Below, one piece after another: positions 52,476-64,000 of a stretch of DNA of 64,000 nt. Origin of the DNA: Topomyia yanbarensis (Eukaryota; Arthropoda; Insecta; Diptera; Culicidae); assembly GCF_030247195.1 (NCBI RefSeq), contig NC_080670.1:40843524-40907523 (forward strand). The letters run 5' to 3'. The notes beneath the pieces are model-generated. The model worked only from the letters and a program-made list of their open reading frames with translations, did not search any database and was not told where the DNA came from. Made by a program: the position numbers and the translations under genes. Within the stretch, counting starts at the first letter, position 1, and each line of letters starts with the position of its first letter.

Positions 52476-53433
52476 TTTTTGCCTTTCTTATATAGAAAGG
52501 TTATGCAATCACTCTGAAAAACGTCAACCTAATCCCGGCCCGGGGAGCCGAGTGTCATATCCCATTCGACTCAGTTCGTCGAGATCGGAAAAAGTATGTA
52601 TGTGTGTGTATGTATGTGCGTATGTGTCAAATAATGTCACTCATTTTTCTCAGAGATGGCTGGACCGATTTGCCCAAACTTAGTCTCAAATGAAAGGTGC
52701 AACCTTCCCATCGGCTGCTATTGAATTTTGGATCGATCGGAATTCTGGTTCCGGAATTACGGGTTTCAGAGTGCGGCCACACAGAAATTTCTCATAAAAG
52801 CTATAGGAAAAATAAAAATAAGAATTTTTATTTTTGATGCTAAATGTATTCAAGGTGCATGAAACGTCGAGATTTGATGCAAACACGAAAAAAAGATTCA
52901 CTTTTTTGGATTTTGCACATTTTTGCCTTTCTCATATAGAAAGGTTATGCAATCACTCTGAAAAACGTCAACCTAATCCCGGCCCGGGGAGCCGAGTGTC
53001 ATATCCCATTCGACTCAGTTCGTCGAGATCGGAAAAAGTATGTATGTGTGTGTATGTATGTGCGTATGTGTCAAATAATGTCACTCATTTTTCTCAGAGA
53101 TGGCTGGACCGATTTGCCCAAACTTAGTCTCAAATGAAAGGTGCCACCTTCCCATCGGCTGCTATTGAATTTTGGATCGATCGGAAATCTGGTTCCGGAA
53201 TTACGGGTTTAAGAGTGCGGCCACACAGAAATTTCTCATATAAACTATAGGAAAAATTAAGAATAGAATTTTTATTTTTGATGCTAAATGTCTTCAAGGT
53301 GCATAAAACGTCGAGATGTGATGCAAACTCGAAAAAAATTTTGACGACGATTCACTTTTTTGGATTTTGGCACATTTTTGCCTTTCTAATATAGAAGGGT
53401 TATGCAATCACTCTGAAAAACGTCAACCTAGGC
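52476..53433 (+). repeat. ~450-bp tandem repeat, two well-conserved units and a partial third
   Basis: Units begin TTTTTGCCTTTCT..ATATAGAAAGG at 52476, 52920 and 53375. The first two are nearly identical (about 444 and 455 bp) and share CCCGGCCCGGGGAGCCGAGTG, a TATGTATGTG run and GGTTCCGGAATTACGGGTTT. The third stops after ACGTCAACCTA. No coding potential. A further scrap (AAAAACGTCAACCTAATCCC) lies at 55285. Confidence 0.9.
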
Positions 53434-53746
53434 AGCACTGCCGAATCTCTTGGAAGTGATTTTGCGTTCCTCCCATAGTTTACAAAATTTTGCAGTGAAA
53501 TATAGTATATTTAATAGGAAATCGAAGTTAATCGCTCGGTAGGTCGTTTCTCCTGTTGCGTTATGTGTTGGTAGGCAAAAATATCGTTGGAATAGTGTAA
53601 TTTGACGTAGTGATTTTATCGTCACATCACAATTATTTTACTATGTATGTGCGCGACTCGAGCGAGCTACCAAAAAAATGTTCCCACTTAGCATCGACAG
53701 CGCCATCTGAACTTGACTAGTTGATGCAACGATTTCACTGATTCCC
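53434..53746. other. unassigned intronic sequence
   Basis: Nothing recognised. Confidence 0.3.
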
Positions 53747-53998
53747 AGTTAAACTCATTCCGGAACCGGTTCGGATATCTGAATGGAGTCAGTACCCGGT
53801 CAAAAAAATGCGGACGAAGATCGTCAGGCCATTTGAATGGTTTGACGTTTGAATCAACTCGCCTGTGCTAATTGCCCCTAGGAACAAATGCTATTTGCGA
53901 ATGCGATTTAAAGGTAATTTCAATACTTAGACGACAAATTTTCTGGCGGCTGCAATGGACTTGGTTGTTTTTGCATTTTTCAAACATGGCGGTTAGTG
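53747..53998 (+). mobile_element. fragments: CCAGTTAAAC MITE end, then palindromic-foldback end
   Basis: 53747-53790 matches the terminus at 44293-44340. From 53791 CCCGGTCAAAAAAATGCGG and about 200 bases match the outer arm of the 20368-21800 foldback. The match stops at GGCGGTTAGTG. Only one arm is present. Confidence 0.75.
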
Positions 53999-55250
53999 TT
54001 ATCCACATTATTCATATTATTTATCTTATTAATTCAATAATTTTTTTTATTGTTTTAATCATGTTGTTTGTTTCATTTGTTTAATCATTTTATTAAATTG
54101 TAAGTTTTTCCCAGTTCATATATTGTTCAGTTTCTTCATTTTATTAATTCGGTTTAGTCAGTTCTTTTAGTTATTGGATGACAGTTAGCTTGAAACAATT
54201 TAGTTTACTCTCTTAATTTCATAACTTTTTTAATATTGTCTGATTTTCATTTGAGCTAATTTGATTTGTTTTATTAATTTGATTTATATGAATCATTCTA
54301 TCCATTTTATGAATAACTTTTTTTTGCTTCATAATTGTTTTGATTTTTGGTTTGTTTTGTTATTGTTTTTTAATTTATTCTGTTTATTATACGTGTTATA
54401 CGTGCAAGACTCGAGGCTGTGCTTGTCTCACATATAGTTGCTTGCCAGCTTTGCGTGCGTTTGGCAATTTAATGAATAATACAACAGTTATATGTATGAG
54501 AGGTGTCTCATCCCACTGATGGGTGGATTAAATCGGTTTTATGTATACATGTGTGTATATATGTGTATGTGTTTATGTGTTTATATAAATGTTCAAAAAA
54601 TGGTTGCATTATACACGGGATTGTTTTGTAGTGTACACATATAATCTATTAATGTGAAAAACTGATACTTCTGGATAGAAGTCAGATCTTCCTCCAATTA
54701 CAGCTCCTTGGAGATCTCCAATGGAACAACTTACACAAGTCCAACAGGCAGTGACACCAGACTAGGAGAAACGGAAGCGCTGAGGAAAACACGGAGTCCA
54801 TCGGTTCTTTTTTATTATTTCCCCTTTTCTTTCTTAAATAAGCAGGAATTCAAGAAATGTGGATGAGAGTCAAAGGGGACATAAATGGGAGATAGAAATG
54901 AAGGTAGAAAACTGCAAAAACTGGTAAGTTTTCTAGTACACATGTGTTATGTTATATATACAAATTGAACCAATATACTAAATACGCGTCGATTTCCTGC
55001 TTAAATGGAATCGAAAGTCTTACTGTAATGTTACAATCCAATTGATACAAACATTACAGTAAGGCGGGGCTAGTTGATGGAACGATGACCTCGGAACATG
55101 TCTGGCACTGTACCCGAAATGGGTCACCGGAAAGTCAATTGAGCTAACACCTTCTTAAATCCGTGAACCAAGTTATTTGCATGAATGTTTAAATACATGC
55201 AAACATCTTTTTTCTGTAAAACACTACCAGCTAGTGGGAGATAGGAAGGT

Positions 55251-55253
<3 letters not shown>
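53999..55253. other. AT-rich intron
   Basis: A T-rich block (53999-54400) built of TTTATTAATTTG-like words is followed by TATGTGTATGTG microsatellite-like sequence (54540-54590) and unique sequence. No gene was recognised. Confidence 0.35.

Positions 55254-55283
<30 letters not shown>
55254..55283. repeat. (AC)n microsatellite
   Basis: About 30 bp of alternating AC, immediately followed by a short piece of the ~450-bp family (TGAAAAACGTCAACCTAATC). A poly-C run lies at about 55388-55400. Confidence 0.9.
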
Positions 55284-55286
<3 letters not shown>

Positions 55287-55312
55287 AAAAACGTCAACCT
55301 AATCCCGGCCAA

Positions 55313-57829
55313 TTTTTTTTTTGACTCGCATAAGGTTTCTGGATTTCAACAGAGGCGTAGTTGATGGTTTAAGGAGAGGGGTTACACCCCCCCCCCCCCT
55401 CTACTGTTCACTCCTCTCCCTTAAAAATCTCCTTAAATCACCTCAGACCACCACCCCTCATACCCCTCCCCTTCAACTCCATCATCTTTAAACCACCACT
55501 ATACCACAAAGCATACCAATTTAAGCTGGGGAGTCGTTCGTTCATGGGACTTTCGCCCTCCTCACATACCCACCCCCGCTTGACAAAATAAGTTAGCAAG
55601 CAGATAACATTGCTCTAATGCTGATTAGGCTAATGAAGTACGATATTTTTTTTCAAGTGTTTCACCGTCGACACGTAGCTCATCAAGTTCGTGGCTGGCA
55701 AGCCATTGTGTATAAGTGCAAAGTGTACTAAGAATGTAATGGACATTTCCACAATTATGTTGAACATAAAAAGCCTCCGTGCCATAGTTTAGAGAAATGA
55801 GAAAGGCACAATTGCACCGCTAGGTGGATTAAAACAGGTTTTTCAGTTCAATATTACCATGGCTGTTTTTTTTCTTTTACAAAATTTTAGAACTCGAATA
55901 ATGATTTCTTTTCTTGTATATTTTTCATTGCATATGTATAATAATAAAATGTAATTTATGCATTTGAAAGCTTTTAATGAATATAAACAACGCAAACATT
56001 CTCGTGTTCATGATTGAGAAAGGCACAGTCCTACGTCAAAAAATCGATGACTCACACTCACAAACGAAGAAACTTCGTTAGTATTTGGTTTCGTATCAAT
56101 TTGCTGCTCACAGAGAACCCCTTTCTTCTCCACCGTACATTCCGCCTTGCAGATAAAGCTTGGAATAGCGTATTTATATGCATCGATGTAAGATTCCATG
56201 AGAAACTATCATGATGGTCTCGCTTTTCCTTCCGGTACGCTGATTCTACCATCAACATATAAAATATTTAAACGTGCCTAAGAACAGTGGAAATAATATA
56301 AATAGTTACTGTACTATTTCCACCGTCTTACTGTTCATTCCATCTCAATTGGTTCTTTCTACATTAAAAATTATTTTTCACGAACCATTCGGCTAAAGTG
56401 TGTTAATAAAGCAGTTTTGTCGCATTATGTCATCGTTGGTTAAATTTTCGGATGGCGTGGAACCATTATGCGTAATGATGAAACGTTTTGAAATAATATA
56501 AAAATGTCAAACGTTCGCTCAAAAGGAGGAGATGATTTTTGCCATGTGCCAGAAAAGTCCCGAACATCCTTCCTCTTACCAGTTGCTATTTCTCGGAAGT
56601 ATGATTGTTTACCAAGTTAGCGATTCCAACCGTTCGGGTTTCTTAAAAATAAAGTAAAATAAACACCCAGCCAAGTGTGGTTGCGATAAAATAAGATTTA
56701 GGTATCAGAAAAAGGGAATCCGATAGCAGGTGTGTGTAGGCGTGTATGTTGAAAATTTCGCCGAACTCGCTGTACTTCCAGCTTTCCTCATCGAATCAAG
56801 GGGTCACATGGAAGTGATTTGTTTTCTTGCATCAAAAATTCTGTTTGATATTTTTGAAATTTTATGAAAGCCACATCAAAGCGTTGACCAGTTAGACCAA
56901 CTATTCTGTCCACATCTGGGGACTGGCGAATTCGTAAGACATTTGGAGAACCCCCAGAAACTCCGGTACTTGCTTCAGCACCTACCCACGCCAACTCCTC
57001 AAACGGAAGAAGCTTGATGTAGAGCCAACATTTTGTGAATATTTTATGCTTAGGAATAACACCAGGCATTGATTGGAATACCCACTATCCTGACAGAATC
57101 AGCAGTTGGTTGAAAATTTGAATGCGATAAAATTACGAACGAAATTGAATGGGTGACGGAGTGAATTATTTGTCGGGGTAGCCCGGTTGCGGGAGAAATT
57201 TAATAGAGATTGAATTGCAAATTTGTTTCTTATTGTAATTGCATTCGCATGTCGCTTTCCGCTCGACAATTTGGCAGCAGCATGTAGAGTTTGCTCAGCT
57301 GGGAGGCAAGTGATAGCGAGTGAAGGTGTGGTTTTGAGGCGCTCGTGAAATAGCCGCGTCATTTCCCGAATAATTTTTTATGTTAATTATCCAATATTCT
57401 TTGAATTGGAGAGGCAATCAAGATATTCTTATCGGGGGTACCAGTTTGTTAAGCATGAGTGGGTGTTGCTAAATTCAATTATTGAAAAAACTCTTCAAAA
57501 TTAAAATCTCCATGTGTTTAGCTTACAGTTATCACGAATTTAATTTCATAAATGCGAATCAAATATATTTGTACAACGTTTCAAAATACGGGTGTCCTTT
57601 TTAGTAACTATTCGCTGGTTCATATTCGTACGAGTTGATGGAATCTCTAGCAGTCCACATTCGGTGTTACATTGTACCACACGCCTCCATCAATTGCATA
57701 ATCCTCTCATAATATACTGGCTAAGCGAAACCTCGAAGCTCCTTAATACCCTTTTCGATGGTGTCGACGAATGACCCCATCAGGACGAAAAAAGAAGTGA
57801 TTTCCCTAAAACGTGCAACTTTTTAATTA
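55313..57829. other. mostly unique intron
   Basis: No exon, RNA gene or terminal repeat could be supported. Short open frames at 56788-57069 and 57099-57362 (minus) look fortuitous. Confidence 0.35.
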
Positions 57830-58091
57830 TAGTGTGTAAAAAAAGTTTGTCCATCACCGTCGTAAAATCAGTATTGGTTCAACATTGTTGACAAAATTAT
57901 TTAAAGTTTGATTTTATTGGCATGTTTTATTGTTTATGCACTAGTTCATCAAATTCATTAAAGAACTATTTGTATTTTTGTCCTGTCTAAGAATTTTTTG
58001 TGACAATCTGAATAAATTTCTGTGCTTGTAAAATTTATTGAACAAATACTGATTTTACTACGGGGGTGGATAAACTTTTTTCTACATACTG
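57830..58091. mobile_element. Tc1/mariner-type MITE
   Basis: TA flanks both sides (57828-57829 and 58092-58093). The ends TAGTGTGTAAAAAAAGTTTG, then TCCATC, and the inverted CAGTATGTAGAAAAAAGTTT, then ATCCACC, form TIRs of about 55 bp that run to CAGTATT.GTTCAA. 262 bp, no ORF. Confidence 0.75.
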
Positions 58092-58093
58092 TA

Positions 58094-58679
58094 AGTCTCA
58101 GTCAGTCTCACATGATCACTTTCGAAACGCTGGTGAAAATGATTTCAATCCGTAGTCATTTTTTCAGTACTACGTCAGCATAACGCCCATTTGAAAAAAA
58201 AAAAAAGATACTAGCTGGTATGCTCTGCGCTTGCAAATGTTACCCGCCCCGAGGTTCAATTTTGTTGATAATTATCGCCCCGCCCACACGCCACCTACTG
58301 TTTATTAATATGTTGCGCCCGTTGAACCGTGAACGCAAACATGACCCAAGGGTGTGCGATAAATTTTCCGTTAGCAACAAAACCAGAAGGATTAGCCTGC
58401 ACACCATCGAGATGAAAATCGCTGCTTGGTTGGTAGGATAATATATCAGGCGGTGCGGCGGCATTGGCATATTAACGCGTGCTTTGTCGGGCACCGTTAG
58501 CTGGAATCCTTTGTGAAGGTTTTTCAGATAAGCAACTCAGCCAAGAAGCCGACACAAACGGCGGAAGGGTTGCGGGGTATACATTGTAATTACTTACACT
58601 TGTTGAACAAGCAATCTTGGTTGTGCTGTTTATTAGAATTGCTTTTTTTTTCTTCCTCCTTTTCATACTCTACTTTCAG
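58094..58679 (+). other. intron 5' of second receptor exon
   Basis: Unique sequence, GC-richer at 58235-58500. It ends with a long pyrimidine tract (58640-58679) and TTTCAG. Confidence 0.45.
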
Positions 58680-58838
58680 GTCATACTGGTGCTGAAGAGT
58701 GTGGGTGTGTTTGTGTCGGATTCGTACTTCAAGATATCGCTGCAAATCATTTCTCACGTGCTAGCGTACACAAGTTCCTGTATCAACCCGCTGCTGTACG
58801 CGTTTCTGTCGGAAAACTTTCGGAAGGCTTTTCGAAAG
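58680..58838 (+). CDS. allatostatin-A receptor-like GPCR, internal exon (TM6 end-TM7-helix 8)
   Basis: This 159-bp exon (53 codons, phase 0 at both ends) lies between TACTTTCAG and GTAAGT. It encodes VILVLKSVGVFVSDSYFKIS (extracellular loop 3), TM7 (LQIISHVLAYTSSCINPLLY with the NPxxY motif), and the start of helix 8, AFLSENFRKAFRK. It continues directly from ...SLWFPIQ of the 26418-26687 exon. SCINPLLYAFLSENFRKAF is highly typical of allatostatin-A and galanin-type receptors. The C-terminal tail exon is not in view. Read-through past the donor would add about 49 unrelated residues before a stop (58985), which I regard as intron. Confidence 0.92.
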
Positions 58839-60015
58839 GTAAGTGTATATAGTCTTTATGAAGAGGGATGCTTCCAGATTGGACAACGTCCAAAGAATCA
58901 TTCAACAGGCGGCCAGTTTGGGAACTGCGGGCGATTATTTTTGGTTACTTTTTTGTACTTCTCAGTGTGGAACAAGTTTTATTAGGCTTTTAAGCAGTAG
59001 GTGCATTATTGTCATTCAATTACGCAACTGACTTTTAAATGTTTCACAATGGTATGCATAATAAAATGGTTCGTGTTGTTCTGAAAGATAAAGTCATCGA
59101 ATATGAGTCGATTTTGGAATTGTACCAGCGCCAGTTGCCGTACATGTTGGAACTGAATAAGTAAGAGTTTTGAAGTTCAAAGAGCTACAAATATACATTG
59201 TTACATTGCATTTTATTTTATTTTGGTCATGAATAGTCTAGAGGACTCATAACAAGAAAAGCGGCAGGCAAATCTCCCGCAGATATAAAATCTGAAAAAA
59301 AAAAACGAGTTCGCACGAAGCCCGTATATGCAGTGTAGAGAATATTGTTGAAGGCAACAGTGCAAGCGAATGGTTCTTCAAAACATTATAACTTTCAGTC
59401 GAAACGAAACTAAGTCAAGCTCCAACCCCAACCGTTGTATCCCAGTTGGCACGCGGGGAGATAAGGAATAGGAGTTCTGTATCAGAGGTGAATGGCGACA
59501 TGGTGTAGCCTCATGTTGCACAATAATACAGATTTCCCAAGCAGTGTTTTGTGTTGTTCTTGAAGATAAAGTCATCGAGTATGAGTCGATTTTAGAATTG
59601 TACATTTTAGGACCACATTCCGTAGATGTTGGGGCTAAGTAAGTAGAAGTTTCGAAGAGGTTGGGAATGTAACTTGTTACATTTAGAAAGTTGCACAATA
59701 AAGCATTTAAATACGTTTCTTATAAGAGTTTTCAAATACGTTAAAAGTAATTTTTACGGCATTTGCCACTAATTTACCTTTTTTATCTGGTTCTGACTAG
59801 TATATGCAAGCTTCATGCAGATAATTCCTATTAGACGAAGAGACAGGCCATTGCGATAAAAAATTCGAAAAATTGAGCTCACATTAAGTTTGTGTCGATT
59901 TTGCTTGTTGAGATGGTGCAAAATCTTGTTGGAAGAAGAATGGTGCATTCCTGTATTTTTCTTGAAGAAAGGAAGCAAATCGTTCTTCAAAACCCCGATA
60001 TAATAATTAAAGTTG
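58839..60015 (+). other. downstream intron with a diverged direct repeat
   Basis: It starts with a strong donor, GTAAGT. 59068-59165 and 59537-59650 are ~100-bp direct repeats sharing GATAAAGTCATCGA-TATGAGTCGATTTT-GAATTGTAC. In one frame the first reads VLKDKVIEYESILELYQRQL, then PYMLELNK and a stop, and the second reads VLEDKVIEYESILELY. Several differences are synonymous. I do not recognise the peptide. Confidence 0.45.
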
Positions 60016-60088
60016 GGGACAGGAATAGCGTAGTTGGTATATCTATTGCCACTTCGTAGCCTAATCGGTTTCAATTCCCAACCCCGAA
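60016..60088 (+). mobile_element. decayed SINE head
   Basis: GGAATAGCGTAGTTGGTATATC...CGGTTTCAATTCCCAACCCCG resembles the A and B boxes of the SINE copies but has no body or tail. The next element begins immediately. Confidence 0.6.
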
Positions 60089-60089
60089 C

Positions 60090-60890
60090 ATACACCCAAA
60101 ACGTACCCGGTAAGATTCACTTACATTAATGCAATAAATACGAGCAAAAATTGCAAGCGTTTTGGTAATGTGCGAAAATTGCAAGAAGCTTCCTTGCATG
60201 CAGAGTTAAAAATATTCAAATTCATTGAATGAAAATTGATCATATTCAGCCGCATTCATTTTCAATATTCAGTGACGCTACTGAAAACGTCAAACGAACA
60301 AACCGCCCATTCATCCATGCAGATTTTCATTCGTCTCCGATTATTACACGAAGCGACCGTGCAGCAACGAATCAAATGCATCAAAGTAGGCCCTGGCACA
60401 ATGTAAGCGATGATGATTGTTGTTTCATATGCTTTACCGGCATTTGAAAACATTTTTCAAGATAATTAGTAAAATGAATATATTGTACGATATTCAACTG
60501 AATGAATAAGGATGGATATTTGAGTGAATATTTTTTCTATTCACCGCGAGTCGCGTCAGGTTCATTTTCAGCCGTCAAAAAAGAGCTTCGATTATTTTTA
60601 ACTCTGCTTGCATGTAATGCAAGAAACAGAAAAAAACGTATGTATGCCTATGTATTAGCGATGTAAGTATATTGGTGACCAATATACGTTAGATAAAAAA
60701 GACTGCTGGCATTGAAAAATGAGCACCATACGGGCAGATAACTAACGGATACTTAATCCACCCAACCATGTTATCAGATAACAATGAGTGGATAAAAGTC
60801 GTATATAAACACTTGGATGATTTCACGATTAATGAAAAATAAAGGACAGATTTGAACTCACGTCCTTGCCATTCCAGAAAACTTCGGAAC
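60090..60890 (-). mobile_element. CACCCAAAACA TIR element, inverted copy with nested hAT MITE
   Basis: Reverse complement of about 13775-14147, including the TTGCAA-rich end, GGATTAAGTGTTGG-like block and the tRNA-like GAACTCACGTCC stretch near 60855-60870. The far end is cut off at about 60885, where repeat X begins. Confidence 0.7.
60201..60606. mobile_element. hAT-like MITE with 8-bp target duplication
   Basis: 406 bp bounded by CAGAGTTAAAAATA and its inverse, TATTTTTAACTCTG. It is flanked by a perfect CTTGCATG duplication (60193-60200 and 60607-60614). The empty site is visible at 14038-14048 of the sister element. No ORF. Confidence 0.9.
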
Positions 60891-61492
60891 CATTTGCTAA
60901 CTATTCATATAATTCTCACCATATAGGGAATACTACTGATACATTCCATCATTATAATTCAATTATACTACCATACTTATTTAGTTACCATTTCCAATAT
61001 CTTCCGCGTATACTATATTGGAGATTTGTATAATACATTGTATATCTGTTTACGCAGTTCCAAAAACCTGTAGATTAACATGATCAAAAATCCTCGTCTT
61101 ACAAGATTGCGGCGATAGATGAATCGGATAAAGCCACAGTCCGTCTAGTTTCAACGAAGCTCTCTTCAGAAGATGGCGTGTAACAAAATAAAATTTCATC
61201 AATCGATAGAATTTGAAATGTGAGGGGGAGAAACAAATTTTCTCCGCCTAATATTATATGCATCGCTAGATCTAAAATATGCATGTCACCATAATCTATA
61301 GTCCTTGAATGGTATGTTGTCCAAATGTATATGGAAAACAACCCCCATTGGTTGTATGTATGGTGGTCGAGCATGGGAAAAACGACACTGGTTACGTTCG
61401 ATGATATACTAGGCAATGGTTAATCTATTGTTGAACGAACCATATTGAAAATAGTTTTTCAACGTTTGATTCAATGGTTGACATATGGTAGA
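60887..61492 (-). repeat. dispersed repeat X, uninterrupted copy
   Basis: Reverse complement of 2131-2600 joined to 11040-11240. It gives the empty-site structure for the 2.6-kb foldback insertion. Open frames here (61099-61416) are not convincingly coding. Confidence 0.7.
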
Positions 61493-62985
61493 CATTTATG
61501 CGGGTTATCAATCGATTTTTGTTAAATTTGGGAAAATATGCCCCAAATTTTCAAAATGTGTGTGCAAACACTTCTATAATTTAAAAATATGGCAAAATCA
61601 GAGGTTTGTCTTTTTGTCTGGAAGCTGCACAAAATTCTGGCTGTGCCAGATAAATCTGACATAATGGCATCCCTGCAAGCATGATTGTTTTGAGAGGGGA
61701 AGTATTAAAGGAAGCTCATGCAAAGCTTATGGGATTTTCCGTGGTGCCAGTTTACATTCATGGTTGCTAGTTATGCTGTTTTTGTTTCCGCAAGTCTGTG
61801 TATAAAGTGTCTGTAGTCATAACCTCTTCAACTACATGCATTTGGAAGACGTCCAGAGCTGCCATTTATTCAAATTTATCTTTATTGCACAGACTTTGAA
61901 GCGCAGAAACTGATCTAATACAGAACACAGGTCTATAGACAAAGCTGTAGAAGAACAAGCGAACACAATTTTGAGGAATATGTTGGATTTTTCAGTTTTT
62001 AAATCCCCAATTATAGCGATTATTTCAACGTAATGGGTGTATTTTTTTCTAACGATTCCAGAACACTACGCAATGAACTTTCTTGAAATCATGAGTGGAG
62101 CATACAGGAACATACTTTTCATTTAGAAAAGTTCCAGTCAAAAGTGTTGTCAATCAACAACCGCTGTGGAATAACTACTTTCAAGGCTTGTTTACGTAAT
62201 CGCAAATATATTGCTTGTCAATTCAAACATCGATTGAGGTTGTATTTATAGACACAAAGAGTACGTAACGCTGAAAATGATAAACTTCATACATTTTGAA
62301 CAAAATTTTGGCTCATGAAAGGCTGCTCAAAAATGTTGCGTTTTTATTTGCTTTTTCTCAATCCGTCAAATGACAGCGGATCTTCCATATGAGCTGTTCG
62401 CAGACGAAAAAGCGTCACTGTGTAAGAAGACAGAAGTCGTACAAAGACCAAAGAGGTGTACGTACATGTGTAGAATCCACAAAAGGGGGTGAATGTTCTG
62501 ACGTTTCTTTGAAAAATGAGTGAAGCCAACAAAAGCCAATGTGTAAACACAGGTATGGCGAAGATGGCACTTTGGTATTGAATATTACATGAGTGGTGTG
62601 AGTGATCACAGAATAAATCGACTTGCTTTCGTCATACCGTGCGTTCCGCTCCCATTGAATCGTGTGAACGCTATGACGTGGACCCGTTGTGCTTCAGGAT
62701 TGTTTACATATTTTTGGTTGCCAACACTAGCAAACCGTGTGTTGTGCCACGCCTATATATACTGCATTGAACATAAGCTGGTTTCCTGGCTCGGCTAGCT
62801 GCCAAAAATGCCAGCTGCCAAAAATGACGTTCACATTGCTGCGAGCCAATGTTGTTAACTCGACCTAAAACTTATCAAATGCAAACCAACTTCATTTTGA
62901 AGTGCTTAACTGGTACTCAGGTGATAAAAGCGTTTGAATTTTGTGGAGAAGAAGCGAGACAGCGTGATTTCTCATATATTGTTAA
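61493..62985. other. mostly unique intron
   Basis: No gene or terminal-repeat element was recognised. Confidence 0.35.
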
Positions 62986-63267
62986 TACAGTCGTGATTCG
63001 CTGGTTGGACATTTTTTAACTGAACCACTTTTTAGTTGGACCTCCGCTAGTTGGACCATTGTCCAACTAAAAAGCATCTGAACGCCAAAATCTCATGTCA
63101 AATTAACTTTGACAATCAATCTGACAATATTTAGAGATGTGAATAAATGCATTTACACTGCCAACATCTCCTTTGGAGAGTTTTTGACATTTGTCAGTCG
63201 GTCCAACTAGCGAATCAAATTCGTTAGTTGGACAAGGCTGTGGCCTAACCAGCGAATCACGACTGTA
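62986..63267. mobile_element. pogo/Tc1-type MITE
   Basis: TA at 62986-62987 and 63266-63267 flanks a 278-bp element. Its ends read CAGTCGTGATTCGCTGGTTG and the inverted CAGTCGTGATTCGCTGGTTA. Further GTTGGACC/GGTCCAAC motifs repeat inside (63038, 63060 and 63197). TA target and CAGT ends suit pogo-like elements. No ORF. Confidence 0.85.
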
Positions 63268-64000
63268 ATTACTTTTGAAGCCAACTTTTAAACAGTGTTG
63301 TACAGTTTATTGAACATTTGAAGCGCAGCTAGTGCTATTGGCATTTGGAGGCAGCTTCAGGAAACAAACAGTTTTCAGAGAGAGAATAGAACACTTATTT
63401 GGGCAAAGCCTCAGCAAGCAAAACCAACTAACACTTTTATATGCAGATAGACTACACAGCAAAAAAAATCATGTAACTTTACGTCTTACCAGATGCACAT
63501 AAAAGTAGCGTCCCAATTCACATAAATTTACATATTATTACATGTAAAAATGTGAGCTGCTCGGCTTTTTCTAGGTCATTCAGTCTGAGTTTTACATCTA
63601 AAGAGTCACAATATTCAATTGTACATTTCATAGCATGTAAAATCCTATTATCGGACAGAAGAATACGTCGCTGCGTTGTTTACGTCAAATGTAATTTTCA
63701 GTTTTTCTAAGAGTGTATATTGAAACGTGTATTCTCAATCAATTTATTTCGTCACATATTGAGTTGTGTTGGTATAATGCGGTGGGTAAATCTGCTTTAT
63801 GATGAGAACAAGGCATGATTCGAATTCAAAATATGTTGGAAAGGATGTAATGTCTTTTTTTTGCATCGGCAAATTTTGGGTATATTTATTTATACGGGAT
63901 GTGCGTACACGTTGTGGTTCGTGGCATCAGTTTTCTGTTTCTCACTCTCATCATCACTAGCGTTCACTTTTTTCGCCTTGAGCGAATCGTTCTCGTGTAC
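63268..64000. other. unassigned intronic sequence
   Basis: Nothing recognised. TTACATGTAAAA-like words recur at 63470-63645 (possible diverged MITE). Confidence 0.3.

Noticed and set aside
52476..53433. CRISPR-like repeat array
   Set aside because: Units are long tandem repeats without spacers, in eukaryotic intron DNA.
58839..58985. C-terminal extension of the receptor by read-through (ending ...SVWNKFY)
   Set aside because: A consensus GTAAGT donor follows the FRKAFRK codons, and the downstream residues do not resemble a receptor tail.

Overview
The window looks like mosquito nuclear DNA, most likely from an Aedes-like species with very large introns. That is inferred from one recognisable host gene, from the retroelement families and from the extreme load of nested repeats; no species marker is present. 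The only host protein-coding gene I can support is a class A peptide GPCR on the + strand that reads as an allatostatin-A (galanin-like) receptor. Two internal exons are visible: 26418-26687 (extracellular loop 2 to TM6) and 58680-58838 (end of TM6 to helix 8). Both are phase 0 at both ends. The exons for TM1-4 and for the C-terminal tail were not found and presumably lie outside. Nearly everything else is intron, including one intron of about 32 kb.

Layout. 1-2.6 kb: an ORF1-only LINE-like element and part of an older repeat. 2.6-11.0 kb: that repeat is split by a large foldback whose spacer holds about 350 bp of pure (TA)n, and the foldback is split near its right end by a full-length I-clade retrotransposon (4978-11012, minus strand) with two open ORFs and near-perfect target-site duplications. 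11.4-16.5 kb: several TIR elements (TA-type, TTAA-type and a CACCCAAAACA family captured by a recent tandem duplication). 16.5-19.4 kb: mostly unique intron with a GC-rich island. 20.4-21.8 kb: an almost perfect 1.4-kb palindrome. 21.8-25.8 kb: a broken LINE reverse transcriptase interrupted by two or three TIR elements and a tRNA-derived SINE. 26.4-26.7 kb: first receptor exon.

27.9-40.5 kb: decayed copies of a second I-type subfamily (27.9-30.7 and 35.2-40.5 kb) share the same reading-frame lesions. Between them (30.85-34.9 kb) lies a degenerate histone locus with relics of H4, two H2B and two H3, several still followed by the histone mRNA 3' stem-loop and two preceded by a TATA box. 40.8-41.2 kb: a 371-bp palindrome. 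43.6-44.8 kb: a second ORF1-only element. 45.4-46.2 kb: histone-spacer-like sequence. 46.5-53.4 kb: a degenerate ~450-bp tandem repeat into which two Mutator-like foldbacks inserted; one carries a SINE, the other a 1.13-kb insertion with a 20-bp target duplication. 53.4-64 kb: mostly unique intron, the second receptor exon and several MITEs.

The most interesting signal is a 3'-terminal stem-loop, apparently covarying, shared by the I-clade elements and by the ORF1-only elements. It suggests that the ORF1-only elements, which encode no visible reverse transcriptase, are mobilised in trans by the I-element machinery. The SINEs and a 50-bp insertion share another, different tail.
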